The notes under the pieces are model-generated. The model saw nothing but the letters and a program-made list of their open reading frames with translations, was not told the DNA's origin and ran no database searches. A stretch of DNA of 64,000 nucleotides, taken from assembly GCA_004352715.1 (NCBI GenBank), contig SCFE01000066.1:915238-979237 (forward strand). Reading direction: 5' to 3'. This DNA is from Hofstenia miamia. Its lineage: Eukaryota > Xenacoelomorpha > Acoela. This document shows, piece by piece, positions 43,870 to 56,850 of the stretch. The translations under genes were made by a program, and so were the position numbers. Numbering within the stretch: the stretch's first letter is position 1; the number at the start of each line of letters is the position of its first letter.

Positions 43870-46800
43870 ACATATATGCTCGATACACACATCGCCTCCG
43901 TTGTTTATATTTTGTTATAACGTTTTGTGTTTTTAGAGTTTTTAATGAAAATAATGCAAAATTCTTTAACATTAAATTTGTTTGACACGTATTCTTAAAT
44001 TTCTGTTTTCATGTCTTAGGGTACGCTTCTATATTTTGAATGAATCAATGAGTTACCTTTCCAATGAATCACTACATTCAGAACATCTAGATACTAGCAA
44101 TAATTTGCGTTAGTCAAAATGTTATATTTGCAATTCAACTTTCTTTTAGAACAAATTCATTTGAATATTCTTCGTAATCACAAGCGTATTATGTTTGATT
44201 TCTTTTCCAGAGAACAATTAGTAAAATTATAAGTGGTGGCATTTATTACAGCCTATCAATGAACTAATATAATTCTTTCTCAATTTCCGCTGTAAACAAT
44301 TGGCAAGGCTGCTAGGGTTTCGCAGGCTAAAGTGGCCACTACACTGCATTATACTTCCGATTGCTGACAAAAATAGGCGCAAAAATTTGTATAGAATATT
44401 GGGATTATTAATTCAGGACATTCTGGGATTTATAAAGATACCAAAATTGAAATTAACACTGAGGTTGCTCTATTCTTTGCGAAAAAGTTTTTAAGGCACA
44501 GTACATAATTTCCCTGATTTAATTGCTGCAGCAAGGTTTCAAAGAACAATATCCATTGTTTCATCAAAATGTTCGACTTCTAGATTCATTGGAATTTTTA
44601 GTTGATGTTGACTAGGTTACCAATCAGGTTCTTATTGCTAGTTTTAGGTTCTTTTCAGATAAAATTCATGTAATGATAAATATGTTCCTATGGACGTACG
44701 AAACAAATGTAAATTGTTGGATCTATAGTATTTATCTGATAGATTGTCGAATGGGCTTAAGAAACAGAAACTGCTCAATGGCTGCATCGACAATTTTACT
44801 GCCTTTTTGTACAGGTAAAATGCCGCACTCGAGTTTATGGGTTTCACGAAAATCATAAACTTTCATTGAGTTGCTATTTACGTATACAGTTATACATGAC
44901 TAATTTAGTTACTATGCTTACTTACATCCAAAGGTTCAATGACTTATCTGTATTTGTAATAGCATTGCGGTTGCGTATTGCAGAACTAGTGCAGTGACGG
45001 AATACTTGTTTCACATGAAGGTAATAGGTTCTAAATATTGCCTTTTATGAAAGCTTGAGTTCTTAATTAATAAAATCTGAATATTTTGTATATTGTAACT
45101 TCCTAATTACTATTATCTTTTCCAGTCAAATTAACTTATTGACAATGAATATTTTTTTGCAAGAGAATATTTCGTGTAATGAATGTTTAATTTCTTTTGC
45201 ATTATTATAGATTTCTTCGGGCATCAAATATATTGTATTTTTAACTAATTATACAAAGACTTTTTTGAATGCAACAGAGTTTCTTGAAGAAAAATTACTG
45301 TATTTTGGTCTTCTTTGCAACCTCTACTCCACAAATTTGTAAGATGATGTAACAATATAACCTTAAAATATTTTATGGTTTCTTTAAAAAACTTTCAACA
45401 CTAATAACTTTCAATCTAGTAAGGTTATCCAAAATTTGTGAGAACCCTTGAATAAAAAGAGTCTACTCTTTCATTTTCATCCTTAATGCGCGCGCTAGTC
45501 CGGGGCTTGGGTAGTCTATTTATGGAATGCAAAATAGTTGAAGCTACTTGCTGCTCCCAAAATTGTGATTTTTAATGAAAAATCGTGAATCTTTTCAACT
45601 ACTTCAACCACAGCAATAGATTTTTATACGAATTTTCAACAGAATGTTTCAGCATGTTCACCGATAGTTGTGGCCATATCTCAGGATTTCCAAATAGGCT
45701 TGGAAAATTTTAATAAACAGTTATCCTTTAGAAAGGATATAGGCAGTTTAAGGTTAACTTCGAATTTTCCTAATTTGAAAATTGACACAAAATATGTTAT
45801 ATTATTAGAAATTCGTTCACATTGTATAGCACACCATCTATCCAATGAACATGTATGAGATTTGCTTTCAAATCAAGCGTCAGCAACTAATAATAAGGTT
45901 AAAAGTTTTAAATTGCTAAGTGTTGACATACTGTCGCTTCAACCCCTTAAAACCCGAAAACAGTGGACATTGAACATGTGGTATACTCTAGCATACAATA
46001 TTTTTAATTTAAAGCTATAATATGTTTTAAAAATAGGTAAGCAAAATCATTTTTAGGAAAATTTTGTCCCCAATTTCAAAAAAATATATATAATGCTCTG
46101 TGGAAAAATAGAACACAACACAATTTTGAAGACAGATTCAGATAGATAGGCAATCAAAAAGTCTGTTAAATGTTTTGTTATGCATTTTTTACTACATATG
46201 TTAGAAATTTGTTTTGGCTTTAGAATATTGATATATTCAGACTATCTAGCGCGAAAACTGAATTTCGATTAATTTCTTTATGTATCCTACTTTCGGTAGA
46301 AAATTCATATTAGAAGCTAGAATGCCATTTTCAATAGCCTTACAGACAATATTATCACATAACGCACCAAACCTTCACAATTTTCTCCTAAAAAATTCAC
46401 TTTGTCTCCAATTTGTGAAAAAAATTTCAAGTATCGTGTGTAAAGGCATTAATAATTGTACTTATGTAAGAAACATCTACTAAGTTACTTAATATAAATT
46501 TATACACCCTACATAATTATTTGACTACTAAAACTACATATGATATAATACATATTGGTGTAATTTGTTTTAGAAATGTGACGCAAGCTTTATGTTCTTA
46601 TAGACAAATATTAATCTTAGCAACACCTTGAACAAGTTTGCAAAACGGACTAACAATTGCATAAACAATATCAGAATAAATAGATATTGGAAAAGTGCCT
46701 TTACTACTACATCAATAAATATGTGGAACAAATTAGAGCTCCACATTCGTAATGCGCCAATATGAACGTAATTTTTTTAGTCTGTATGTACCCTTGTATG

Positions 46801-48420
46801 TATTTTTAAAAATTGGGTGTATATATAATATATGCAAGGTTAAGATAAAAATATAGCTATTGGAGAAAAGAATAGACATTCAACATGGTGGGAATTTAAC
46901 CAATGTCAGCAGATTTCAATTTATATTTAGACAGATTTTGAAACGACTTAGGTGAAAAAGAATGTTATTCCCATAAATTTAGTTTTTTTTCAAAACAGCT
47001 GAACAGTTAGAAATCACCTATTTTGACTATATGCATAAATTTCAGTAATTGCACAATTTTAGTCATTATCATTTGATAAATATTTTACAATTGTTTTTTC
47101 CTTCCAACATTAATTGCAGTTAATCTAGCAGTCCATTGGCGACGAATTTCAAAGAAATATATTTCTATTACTCATGCACAACCTAGCAGAAAACATACCA
47201 AGCTGTACACTTTGTAGCATGTGGGATTTCAATTTTGTGTACACAACATATTGTGTGAGCCATGAAATTCAACGTCATCAGATTTTCAATTGTGACCTTT
47301 GACAATTATTATTGAGTATTTTTAATAGCTTTAATAAATGCTTTCTTATTTCAACTTATAAAGCCATTGTCACAATTTTTCCTTGATTTAATAATAATTT
47401 ATATCACTAAATATTAATACCTGATAGTAATAGTTTATGTACCTCATCAGCTTTCGAACTTAAACTTGGTTGAAAAGATTTAATTGCATACAATAAAGCT
47501 ACAATCAATGAGAAAGATAAAATTCATCAAAGAAAAAGTAAGATTCATATATATGATTGATTAACGTAATGCAAAGCTTGCCCTAAAATCAATAAAAGAA
47601 CACGAAACTAATTCAACCCATTACAAAGCATGAAAAAATTTGAAGACTAAATTATAAATTCAAAATTTTAAGGAATACCATTATTAAACATCTCAAAATT
47701 AATATTATTTATTTATTCTTTTTTTATTTTTTACAAATAAAGTGATTGACACTTATAGAAAATAAAAATATAAAAATTAGCAGGGCAAGTACCCCTCCTA
47801 AGGTTTAAATTGATTAGAAATGCTTATAAAAGTGACTCCACTTCAACTATCTGAGAAACCTTTTAAAGAGCAAATAAATAAACAAGTGTAAAATTTATTG
47901 TAATATTGTGTTATTTCCCTCTCTTTCACTGTTTATTAATTAAAATATAAATAATGTATGTAACAATCAAGCAAATACTATATTTAGTATGCCCTTAGTA
48001 ACAATATAATATAAAATCCCATTATTCAAATATATTTGATTATTTTCCAATTGAAATGCAGTAGGTATGATGATCAGCACCCCGATAAAATTGCTGATGT
48101 TCTGACTGCAAGTATTTTTCAGCTTCATCCCAGAGGGCTTTCTTGTTGCAGATGTTGAAAGAGACCTTTTGAATATCACTTACATTCTTTCAACATGACA
48201 AGTTTATTGGTGCTTCATTTAAATATATGATAATTTTATGAAAATAAGACTTGTAATTGCTGAAAAATGAAAAAAATGTCACGAATATTTTTTTTTTCGT
48301 AATTTCAAATTGAAGTAATTGTAGCATTACCTCTTTTATTTGATAGTTTCTATATTCACGAATATCTTCGTAGTACTGATTGTTTACATTGCCATATAGT
48401 TTAAAACAGTAAACAATAAT
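43870..48420. other. Gene-poor AT-rich interval
   Basis: No coding exon with splice signals, RNA gene or named transposon could be supported over 4.5 kb. Short ORFs at 44300, 45670, 46280 and 47967 show no family features. Fragments around 44280-44860 are slightly more complex, but their translations do not form a recognisable protein. Confidence 0.45.
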
Positions 48421-48615
48421 GTAGAGGGTGAATCATAAGTCATTTCAATTTTATTTTTTCAAAAGCTTCAACGTAATGAAATGAAACATTATTGAATACA
48501 CAATAAAGTGAATTGCTAATGAAACAAATAGCTTTTAAGGAAACCACCATCTTCCTGAATTATACGCTTCACCTTTGCACAAGATTATTCATCGCGCGGA
48601 TAAGAGATAGATATT
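48421..48615 (-). mobile_element. Mariner-like 3' end relic
   Basis: The plus strand begins GAGGGTGAATCATAAGTCAT, like a mariner terminal CAGGGTG sequence. The minus strand upstream reads AMNNLVQR, frameshift, VKRIIQEDGGFLKSYLF, matching the transposase C-terminus pattern (R...l..R...CI...GGHFE). About 190 bp; dead. Confidence 0.45.
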
Positions 48616-48759
48616 ATTGTAGTCCCATTGAAGCCCCGTCTTCTTAAAAATTAACAGAACATTTTTCGCTTCCGCTTTAATTAAGGGAAGGCATGCATTC
48701 GTAACATGTTTGTATAACTATGTTGATCCACTGTTTTATTACAGAAAAATGGCTGCACT

Positions 48760-49383
48760 TCATCAAGGATGGACATGGGTTGGGCATACCCGTGCGATTA
48801 TGCGTGCGGGTTGGGCATGACTTTTGGCATAAATGTGGGTGCAGTTATGGGTTGGGTATACATAAAAAATATTGAGGGGAGTTAGTATTGCGGTTAGAAA
48901 ATTCAGGGGCTAAAATAACAAAACATTAAATAATTGGCGTGCATCTCAGCAGAATGTAACACCTTGAGGAAACTACTCTCAGCGGATGTATTAATCCAAT
49001 TAACAGTTAACAACATATAGAAACTATGTACAAATACCCCGTCACTAATTATGATTTTCATTTGAATTTGAAGTGGTATCTTGGCATCTACTGTGATAAA
49101 ACGTATTTAAATGGACAAGTAGACTGTAGGAAATTATTTGAAATCGGGGAGGCTTACGTTATCACCAGTCACCAATAAAGGCGGAGTTTGGAAATCATTT
49201 GCAGTGGCAACAAATGGGAAGGATACTCTCACACAATTCGCTGCCGACATGCACTGCTTTTGCACACTGAAAGTACGAAATAATGAAGGTAGATATACCG
49301 GAACGTCAAATCTATTAGCCCATCTTGCCAAGTGCTCAAAGCAGCTGAAAACGTCTAATCAGTCAAGCTTGTTTTACTCCTAA
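48760..49383 (+). mobile_element. hAT-type element fragment with BED zinc-finger ORF
   Basis: Three copies of GGGTTGGGCAT or GGGTTGGGTAT lie within 48778-48865, resembling subterminal repeats of hAT elements. The ORF from about 49138 to 49383 encodes GGVWKSFAVATNGKDTLTQF, then MHCFCTLKV and GTSNLLAHLAKCSKQ. This is the BED-finger layout of hAT transposases (W..F, Cys pair, GTSNL..HL..C). The first Cys of the usual C-x2-C pair is missing (DMHC instead of CxHC), so zinc binding is doubtful. The ORF ends after 81 residues with no catalytic part nearby. A truncated transposon is more likely than a host BED protein. Confidence 0.6.
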
Positions 49384-49759
49384 ATGTTTCGGTGGCCCAC
49401 ATTCTGATTTAAAATCCCAATGAATGTTTCAAAAGAAGAAAAGTTTCTACGAACTTTCAGGATAATTTGTTAATTCGAGTACTTATAAACTTGAGCAAAC
49501 TAGCTTTTGTTTTAATCGAGGTGTTCAAGTGCGTTGGCATGACCATCTCTTTCAAAACCAAAAAGTAGACGATTCAACAGGAGATCCATCAGATTAACAA
49601 CAGAAGTTCTGACGTCAAAAGCGTGAACCTGTTTTCATCAAAGTTGGAAACACCCGAGGATTTCGAAGCCGGTATATGCGTTGTCAATTTGCTGTATGCA
49701 CAGCATTTTTTTATGAAAATTCCGAATTCTTGAATTACATTAAAATCGTAAATATTATT

Positions 49760-50420
49760 TTTTCACAGATATACTGCCAAGACCCATTAAGGAGTGCCTA
49801 AAATGCTCCCGGCAAAGCAGAATATTAAACCGCAAATGTGCGGTCTTTCAGATTTTGGATATTTGTATTAGTTCGTTAGTTATGAGCGCTTAAATATTTT
49901 TGAATGAGTCAACATAGATTTAAAAAAAATTCCTGAAAATTTACCGTAAGCAGTCTGGTGTCGTCTTAGAAGGAAAACACGTAGCCTATTAGAAAATTTG
50001 GATAGTGAGCAATGATACACCTATTGGTGAAAATGCATACTAAGGCGGATTACTGTAGCTGAACTACTTGGAAATATTAACTACTTTTTGTAAGAGATTC
50101 AAATTATCTTCATATTTAGCTTTCATATAATTCTAAAGTTATGGAACACATGGGGCTAATGCCGAACTTTAACTGTTTATTTAAGAGTAGATTGACCTCC
50201 CAAGCCAACGGAGGAGTTCCATGCACTACGTCATGGTCGCGGAGCTTCCGGAAAATTCGCACAAAGTAACAGCTTATTGGGACAGTGATTGAACATGGCA
50301 GCGACATTGAAACGTTAATGAAAGAGAAGACACTCCAAGTCCCGTGATGTCTTCTGATTTGCATACATTCATTAGTTCGTGAGTTATGAGCGCATAAAAT
50401 CCTTTTTAAGAAATTTCGAA
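49760..50420. repeat. Dispersed repeat family A, copies 2 and 3
   Basis: Blocks match 17050-17500: CCTATTAGAAAATTTG, GCGGATTACTGTAGCTGAAC. AGTTATGAGCG occurs twice (about 49875 and 50374), so two units may lie side by side. A 151-residue minus-strand ORF (50116-50571) crosses it but is not conserved with copy 1, so it is probably chance. Confidence 0.55.
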
Positions 50421-50739
50421 ACTGTGTAAAGTTAATCATATTTAATTCCTTACACTTTCTCACAATTTGAATCTCTAGCCCCTCCCCCTTATTTCTAAGT
50501 CGTCTATAGTCACTGATATATGATAATATGTGTGTATAATTTACTGTGTTAATATATACGTATTTTTGCATCAGTATAATGCAAGATGAATTTAATTTTG
50601 TTCTTTCATACTTAAACTAAATCTACTTTCGACGCTTGACCTCGACTCTCGCAAAGGTTCTGTAAACCTTTGTCTTCGACTTTTGGTTTCGTGAAGGTTG
50701 TAATTTTGCATTCCCTATATCACTATAACATACAATCAC

Positions 50740-50890
50740 CATAGCCCAAGTTAACCACTTTTTATTTGTAAATATTCATTGTTTTCTTTTCTTTTTTAAT
50801 TTTGTATTACTTTCTTGACGCTTTCAGAATTTGTTATCAGTATTTCTATTTATTGTTAAAACAATTTCTGAATATAGATTTTTCTTCTTC
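50740..50890 (+). repeat. Dispersed repeat, copy 2 (about 150 bp)
   Basis: From CATAGCCCAAGTTAACCAC to TTTTTCTTCTTCTTC, matching the minus strand of 330-485 with few differences. The flanks differ. Downstream is an expanded (TTC)n. Confidence 0.75.
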
Positions 50891-51100
50891 TTCTTCTTCT
50901 ACTTCGTAAAGTGCAAAATTATACTTAAACAATATGTAGTTACAGTACAGTGACTGTCGAAATTCTGCGCGCTAAGCGCAGCTGTGGTATTGCGTCAGTG
51001 AATCTAAATGCTAAAACAATGCGAGTCATCGCGAAACATTTAATTTTTCAAATATATACTGGAAAAACTTTGAAACACTTATTTAATATTGCGCAAAACG

Positions 51101-51102
<2 letters not shown>

Positions 51103-51131
<29 letters not shown>

Positions 51132-51189
51132 NNNNNNNNNNNNNNNNNNNNNNNNNNNNNNNNNNNNNNNNNNNNNNNNNNNNNNNNNN

Positions 51190-51220
<31 letters not shown>
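51103..51220. repeat. (AT)n microsatellite with 58-N gap
   Basis: AT run, N at 51132-51189, AT run. Poly-(Ile-Tyr) ORFs here are artefacts. Confidence 0.95.
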
Positions 51221-51222
<2 letters not shown>

Positions 51223-51809
51223 ATCTTGCTCTTAATCAATTCACACTGGATTACACAAAAATTTATCAGCAATAATTCCTAGAAACGTAAAACAGCAGTT
51301 TTTACCGTAAAAACTAAACGTATGTTTGATTTGTTTATATGACTAATGAAAGTGATAAATCTATATTTCATTTATGAAGATGGGCGTTAATGACTGGGTG
51401 TGAAATATATATGTATGAGCATATAACGTGTTTCAGGGTGGATGCAGAAATATTATTAGGAGGTCCAAAGGTGAAATAAAATCCTACGTACGTAATTGAG
51501 TACTAAAGAATTTCTGCATGGAATTTTTTTGGACTATTTTCAATTAATTTTTTATATTTTATAGGGGTTCTGATTCTCCATATCCATCCTGACTTATTTC
51601 ATTGATTAATTTCAAACCCCATGTCTTGAGAATGTACAAATGCTTAATATTTAACATCAAAATACATTTTAACGAAGAGAAATGCCAGTTTACAATAACT
51701 TATTTGAAACACACTTGCTCAATTCATGCAGAACGTGCTTTTTGCTAATGATTGGGTTTGTTTTGTATTTGCGCAACATGCTGAAATAAAATCTGCAGAT
51801 TTCATTTAG

Positions 51810-51834
51810 ACGACTCAGCCTCTTTGCAATGGAA
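51810..51834 (+). CDS. Candidate two-codon first exon
   Basis: TTTCATTTAG ends 19 nt before ATGGAA, which is followed at once by the near-perfect donor GTAAGT. Tiny first coding exons after an acceptor-like AG are plausible in genomes with spliced-leader trans-splicing. It could start the gene represented by 53452-53823, but no linking exon was found. Low certainty. Confidence 0.2.
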
Positions 51835-51839
51835 GTAAG

Positions 51840-53440
51840 TTTCACTTATTTAAAATATTGCTTTACATTAGAATATTTATTATATATAACAATTCATTGT
51901 TGTTATAAATACTTAAAATTAATTGATAGCTAGAGAAAGGATTATGTTGGGTAAAAAAATCCGTGTTTTTAGAGCCATTTGTTGAGCGAAAATTGAGCAA
52001 GATTTTGCATTAATTCCCGACTTCATCGCTTTTTTGATGCCTAATTGCAACGAGTGTCCACTTTGGATGTTCAACTTTTAGTGACTCCCGTTCATCAAAT
52101 TCGTGACTATAGCTTGATAAAGGCGTCTCCTCTTCCCCCACTATTTTGGTAGAAATTCGCTTCTATGGTTTGTAAAAGCTTGAATTTAATCTCAGCACAC
52201 TGGAGACGACATTCCTCATATCAGATGTTAAATGGTTTGACACAAATCGGAATCAATTTTAAACTAAGCTTGGAAATGATTACCCTGACAACTTATTTTC
52301 ACCATGTCAGTTAATTCTGTTATCAAGGTTTCAAATTACGAAACATTGGTTTCTGCAATCTTTGTTCAAGTACCAGAATTTGTCACATCCTTGAATGCAC
52401 GTTGTTCTTGATGGGTAATTCCTCGTTGGTATTCTTCCCAACACATGACATTTGAAGAGAGCGCGGCATAATTCTCTATAAATATCTACTAAATGAAATA
52501 TAATCTCACACACGCAGTACATGAACAAATGAATCATTTAAATAAGTATGAAACAACGTATCTGAAGCAATTAATTTTAGTCTATTTTTCTGTTTTTTAA
52601 GATAGTTAGGATTGTTTTTGAATGAGCCAAGAACTTTTCTAACATTGGAAAGTACGCTCAAGTTATATCCGACTAGAGAAAAAATAATTGTTAAGGGTTA
52701 GCGGCAAATATATATATATATAAATAATATGGCTCAATGCTCCATGATATTTTTGATAACACGTTATCATGAAATTCTCAGCTTCTTTGTGAATGAGGCC
52801 AATTGAACACTAATGAACGCGCGGAAGAACTTCATCATCTTCATTATGAGATTCTTTTATGATTTAAGGTGTTCGCTGGAAGCAGTTTCTAATAACAATT
52901 TCTCCCCTGGGATAAGCTCAGTTTTGAATTTCTAGGTAACTGACACAGAATTCACGCATTTTGTTTGTGAGAGATGCTCTACATAATCAGTGTATCTGAA
53001 AAACAAAACCTTTCATTTATTAGATTAAAAAAATCGTCGGATTTACCTTTTGCTTGTTAGAATATTAATATATTCATGTTATTGAGATGAGATAGCATTA
53101 TCTTATCTTTTAACTTGTCAGAACAAAGTTTAAGATTATGATATTCTTAATTGCTGAGATTGCTTCAAAAGTGGTAAAAATATAAAATCGCTAAGATGTC
53201 ATAAAATACAAAAAGTTTAAAAATGTATTGGCATATAAGCTTAGTGAGCTTTGCCCCCTCAATGCTGATTTGCTTCAGACGCCTCTGTCCATATTAATCA
53301 ATACATTTGGGTTGATAGTAGCCAACAATTGTTAAACTGATTTAAGATATACTTCATCAAGGTGTTTGGGCAATTTGAATGATAAATGATAAATGTAGTA
53401 ATAAATTATACTTTAGATAAGCTATCTGAAAATCTGTCTT
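51840..53440. other. Stretch without recognised gene
   Basis: AT-rich, possibly intronic. Positions 52756-52771 hold an imperfect palindrome TGATAACACGTTATCA. Nothing else supported. Confidence 0.45.
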
Positions 53441-53451
53441 GTTCTTCTTAG

Positions 53452-53823
53452 TGTGGGACGACTAGAAGGATATGCTGTAGAACTTAAGATGCCTTCTGAG
53501 ACAACCACAATACAATGTACAAACACCCAATACATACTTGATTGTGCTGATCTCTTATACACATCTTTGCCATTCAGCTCACGGTCAGGAGAAGATGCAA
53601 TTTCTGCTGGAAAATTGCTTTCCGGTACAGTGTCTCAACCAAATCAAAATTTTCTCAACGATGAACAAATTGAAGCGGGATACGTACTTCTAGACGTAGC
53701 AATGGCTGATTCGGACTGCGTTATATTAACTCATCAACGACACCGTGTGGATATAGCAAACTACCCACCTCCACAGGACAATGTTCCTGAGGCATTGAAG
53801 AACACAGATTCAGAACTATTGGG
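53452..53823 (+). CDS. Exon of an unidentified acidic protein
   Basis: A 372-nt exon between TTCTTCTTAG and donor TTGGG|GTAATT, entering with one base before the codon GTG and leaving in phase 2. It encodes about 124 residues starting VGRLEGYAVELKMPSETTTI, with DAISAGKLLSGTVSQ, LNDEQIEAGYVLLDVAMADS, ILTHQRHRVDIANYPPPQ. The even amino acid use and absence of stops argue for a real exon. It has no membrane segment or recognised motif, and I cannot assign a family. The apparent start at 53453 is a GTG and is not a real initiation codon. Confidence 0.55.
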
Positions 53824-54580
53824 GTAATTATATATGCGGGATATATATATATACATTATATATATAATTATTTTGGTGGATGATTATATACATTTAATAT
53901 TACACTTTCTTTATTTGTCTTCTAGTAGAATATAATTTCTTTTTAAGTACAGTACATTAGCATGAATATACAGCTAAAAAAAGTCGCTAATTTTAATGCG
54001 TCAACAAAATATAAGGCACACAGAACCAACAAAATCAATATGGAGAGCTTCAAATAAAATTGATAAATTCCATTTTATAAAAGTGTAGTGCAATATTTAT
54101 TCACAGTAATATATGTAACATTTGCGGGTTTGCTATTAAGAATGTGGAGATTGGGATAGACCAAAAGCGTTGGGGCAAGCCTGAGCAGGTTCACGAAACA
54201 TTAGACTTGACACATTTAATTTTCTACCAATTCGATTATTTTGGGCTCTTTTATGATCATTGACAAAAAAATTTAATTTTTCGCTTATGTGAGAAATTTG
54301 TTATAAAATTAACTCACTGAAATGACAAAACTTAAGCACTTGAAAGAACATATAATACCAATGCAAAATTTTAAAATGAAAATTTTATTTTTCAATACAT
54401 TGCTCAAACTACGTGCACATAGCATTCATTCAATCACTTCATATCCAGTGCAGAATCTAGTGATTCTTAGTAGAGGTAGCATCCTTATAACAAATTTTTA
54501 CTAATAAATAAATTAAATGAATTTTATATGCATAATTTACCTGTTCAAAAATTGTATTAAAATATTGATTCCATTTATAG

Positions 54581-54691
54581 CTAACTCAACCTATGTCAGA
54601 AGCAAATGATTTAAATAAGCATATAATCACAACTGCATCTGAACCTGAAGGATTTCTTTGCAACGAAGATTATTGTGGATATCAAACTTAG
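54581..54691 (+). CDS. Candidate terminal exon
   Basis: After CCATTTATAG an open frame of 36 codons ends in TAG: LTQPMSEANDLNKHIITTAS, EPEGFLCNEDYCGYQT. It looks coding and lies 0.76 kb downstream of 53452-53823 on the same strand. However, it starts in phase 0 while that exon ends in phase 2, so an intermediate exon would be needed if they belong together. Confidence 0.35.
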   Translation, partial: LTQPMSEANDLNKHIITTASEPEGFLCNEDYCGYQT

Positions 54692-54901
54692 TCAAGGAAA
54701 CCACTTCACTAATGAGTCAAAATGTCATCAATATGTTAGACGTTCAATTCCAAAATCTACCCATTGAAAGACTGTTCGAAGTTCAATAGAAATAAATCAT
54801 TTATTCTTCATATGCAGTAAGTTGTGGCACAAATTGATCAACTCTTCCAAAAGGAAGTATTTTCATGTATTGCCTCTTTTCAAAGAATGAATAACAATCG
54901 C

Positions 54902-55202
54902 ATGTAACAGGATCAAATTAATGCAAATACTTATAGAATCATATTTGTTAAAATTCAAACTGATTTATACAAATATATATTAAATTTATTATGCTTTGAA
55001 AGAAAAAGGAGGACGCGAGTAAAGATTTAACGGAAGTTGATNNNNNNNNNNNNNNNNNNNNNATGTAACAGGATCAAATTAATGCAAATACTTATAGAAT
55101 CATATTTGTTAAAATTCAAACTGATTTATACAAATATATATTAAATTTATTATGCTTTGAAAGAAAAAGGAGGACGCGAGTAAAGATTTAACGGAAGTTG
55201 AT
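54902..55202. repeat. 140-bp direct duplication flanking a 20-N gap
   Basis: ATGTAACAGGATCAAATTAA ... ACGGAAGTTGAT occurs at 54902-55042 and again at 55063-55202, identical except for one T. The gap is exactly 20 N. This strongly suggests contig ends that overlap but were not merged. Confidence 0.95.
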
Positions 55203-56840
55203 TTATGTAAGATAAATTTCAGCTTCATTTTAAGCATTGCTTGGTCTTAGCCATTGCACACTTTCTATGCATTTTTTTCCAAAACTGAGTTAATTAAGCT
55301 TATTTATTGCGCATATCATACTTTTGGGTAAAAGGAACTAAAATATAACATTGAAAAAATCGACCATGTTGTTTTTCAAAATGGCCACCATAACATCAAA
55401 AAGAAATAAAATGATAAAGATATCCAAAATCTAAAGGCCACATCTACATCAGCAGAAATATTTGAATTAATGGTTGCTCGCATTTTCTGTAGATTTTCTC
55501 ACAAAAATCAGCATTTTCAAACAAAATTTTGAAAACTATTTCATCTTTTTATGAACGTTAAATAGTAATTATCTGCACATTTCCCGATTTCCCCATAGAC
55601 TTGCAGAAAATTTTGTGAAAATATGGACAAACTATTTTTCATTTTAAATCTACTGTATTTAAAGTTATGAAAATTGAAAATCTTCATCCACCTTCTGAAT
55701 GCATGTCGACCTCTTTGAGTGACAATATTAGATACAGGCATTCCCATAATAGGGAAACTTATTGTAATTAAAATGAATTTGGTCATTTAATTTCTGTAGA
55801 TTTTGATCCTTACATGAAAAGGGCTCGACCATAAATACATTTTAATAAGGGGGCTCAGCCCCACTTCCACTACACCACCGGTACAAGGATTTTCTATAAC
55901 TGCAGTTTGATTGAAATGATTAACTTGAGAATAACATGGAATCAGATGCTAAGGAAATTGAAACAATGAAAATAAAACATTGACTTTTTTGAATACCCAT
56001 AACTTTTGTTTGAAAACATTGTTTCAATAAGGTAATAGAAGATGTAAGAAAATATTCATTTAGCTTAATTTAAGAATTGGCAATAACCAAATTGAAAAAT
56101 GATGACTCTTTATTCCAGTTGAAAAATATAATGTTTAACTAAAAATGGTAAACGCACAAAATGCAATATAAAAATTTTTTTAAATATGTTTTTCAAATAT
56201 CTACAAATTTTCTAACTAACCTCAACTTCAATCATTTATTAGTAATGCTCAAACGAGACCTTATCATGTTACAATGTACTTTCCAACTAATCATGTTAGT
56301 ATTTTACAGCTTTACTCAAACTAATGAGACAGCGAGCAAACAATATATTTTGATGAAGTCAGATCTCGGAGGTACGTGATCACATTCTAATTAAATGCCG
56401 GAGTTATGTTTGTGAAATATTTCGAATTCATCGTTGAGATATTCCCAATCTATTACAAGAGGACAGATTTTGGTATTAGTTGAGCAGTTTGAAACTTGCT
56501 AAATGAATCCAATTTGTATTTTGTTAAATCAACGAATTTGAGTAGGAGAATGTATGTAATTTTATTTCCATTTTCAATGTTTATATATAATATAAATGAA
56601 TTAAGTTATTAACTTACAAAAAAATCTTGTAAATTTTTCGGAAATTTTGGTAGCAGTGGATATTGACAAATCTCAAGTTGTATGCTAAACGGATCCAAGC
56701 CAGTATCAATAATTAACCTTAAAGATTCAAAATGATGAATGACTTCATGACCAAGAAAATCATCTATGTTGTTATTCAAGTTAGAAGACTTACGCTCACT
56801 TCCTACAATTTAAAAATATCGCTTGAGAAACTTCAGAACA
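55203..56840. other. Stretch without recognised gene
   Basis: AT-rich. Near 55840-55885 a GC-rich patch GGGGGCTCAGCCCC followed by CACTACACCACCGG resembles the end of a DNA transposon, but no partner end was found. Confidence 0.4.
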
Positions 56841-56850
56841 TGTAAGTATA

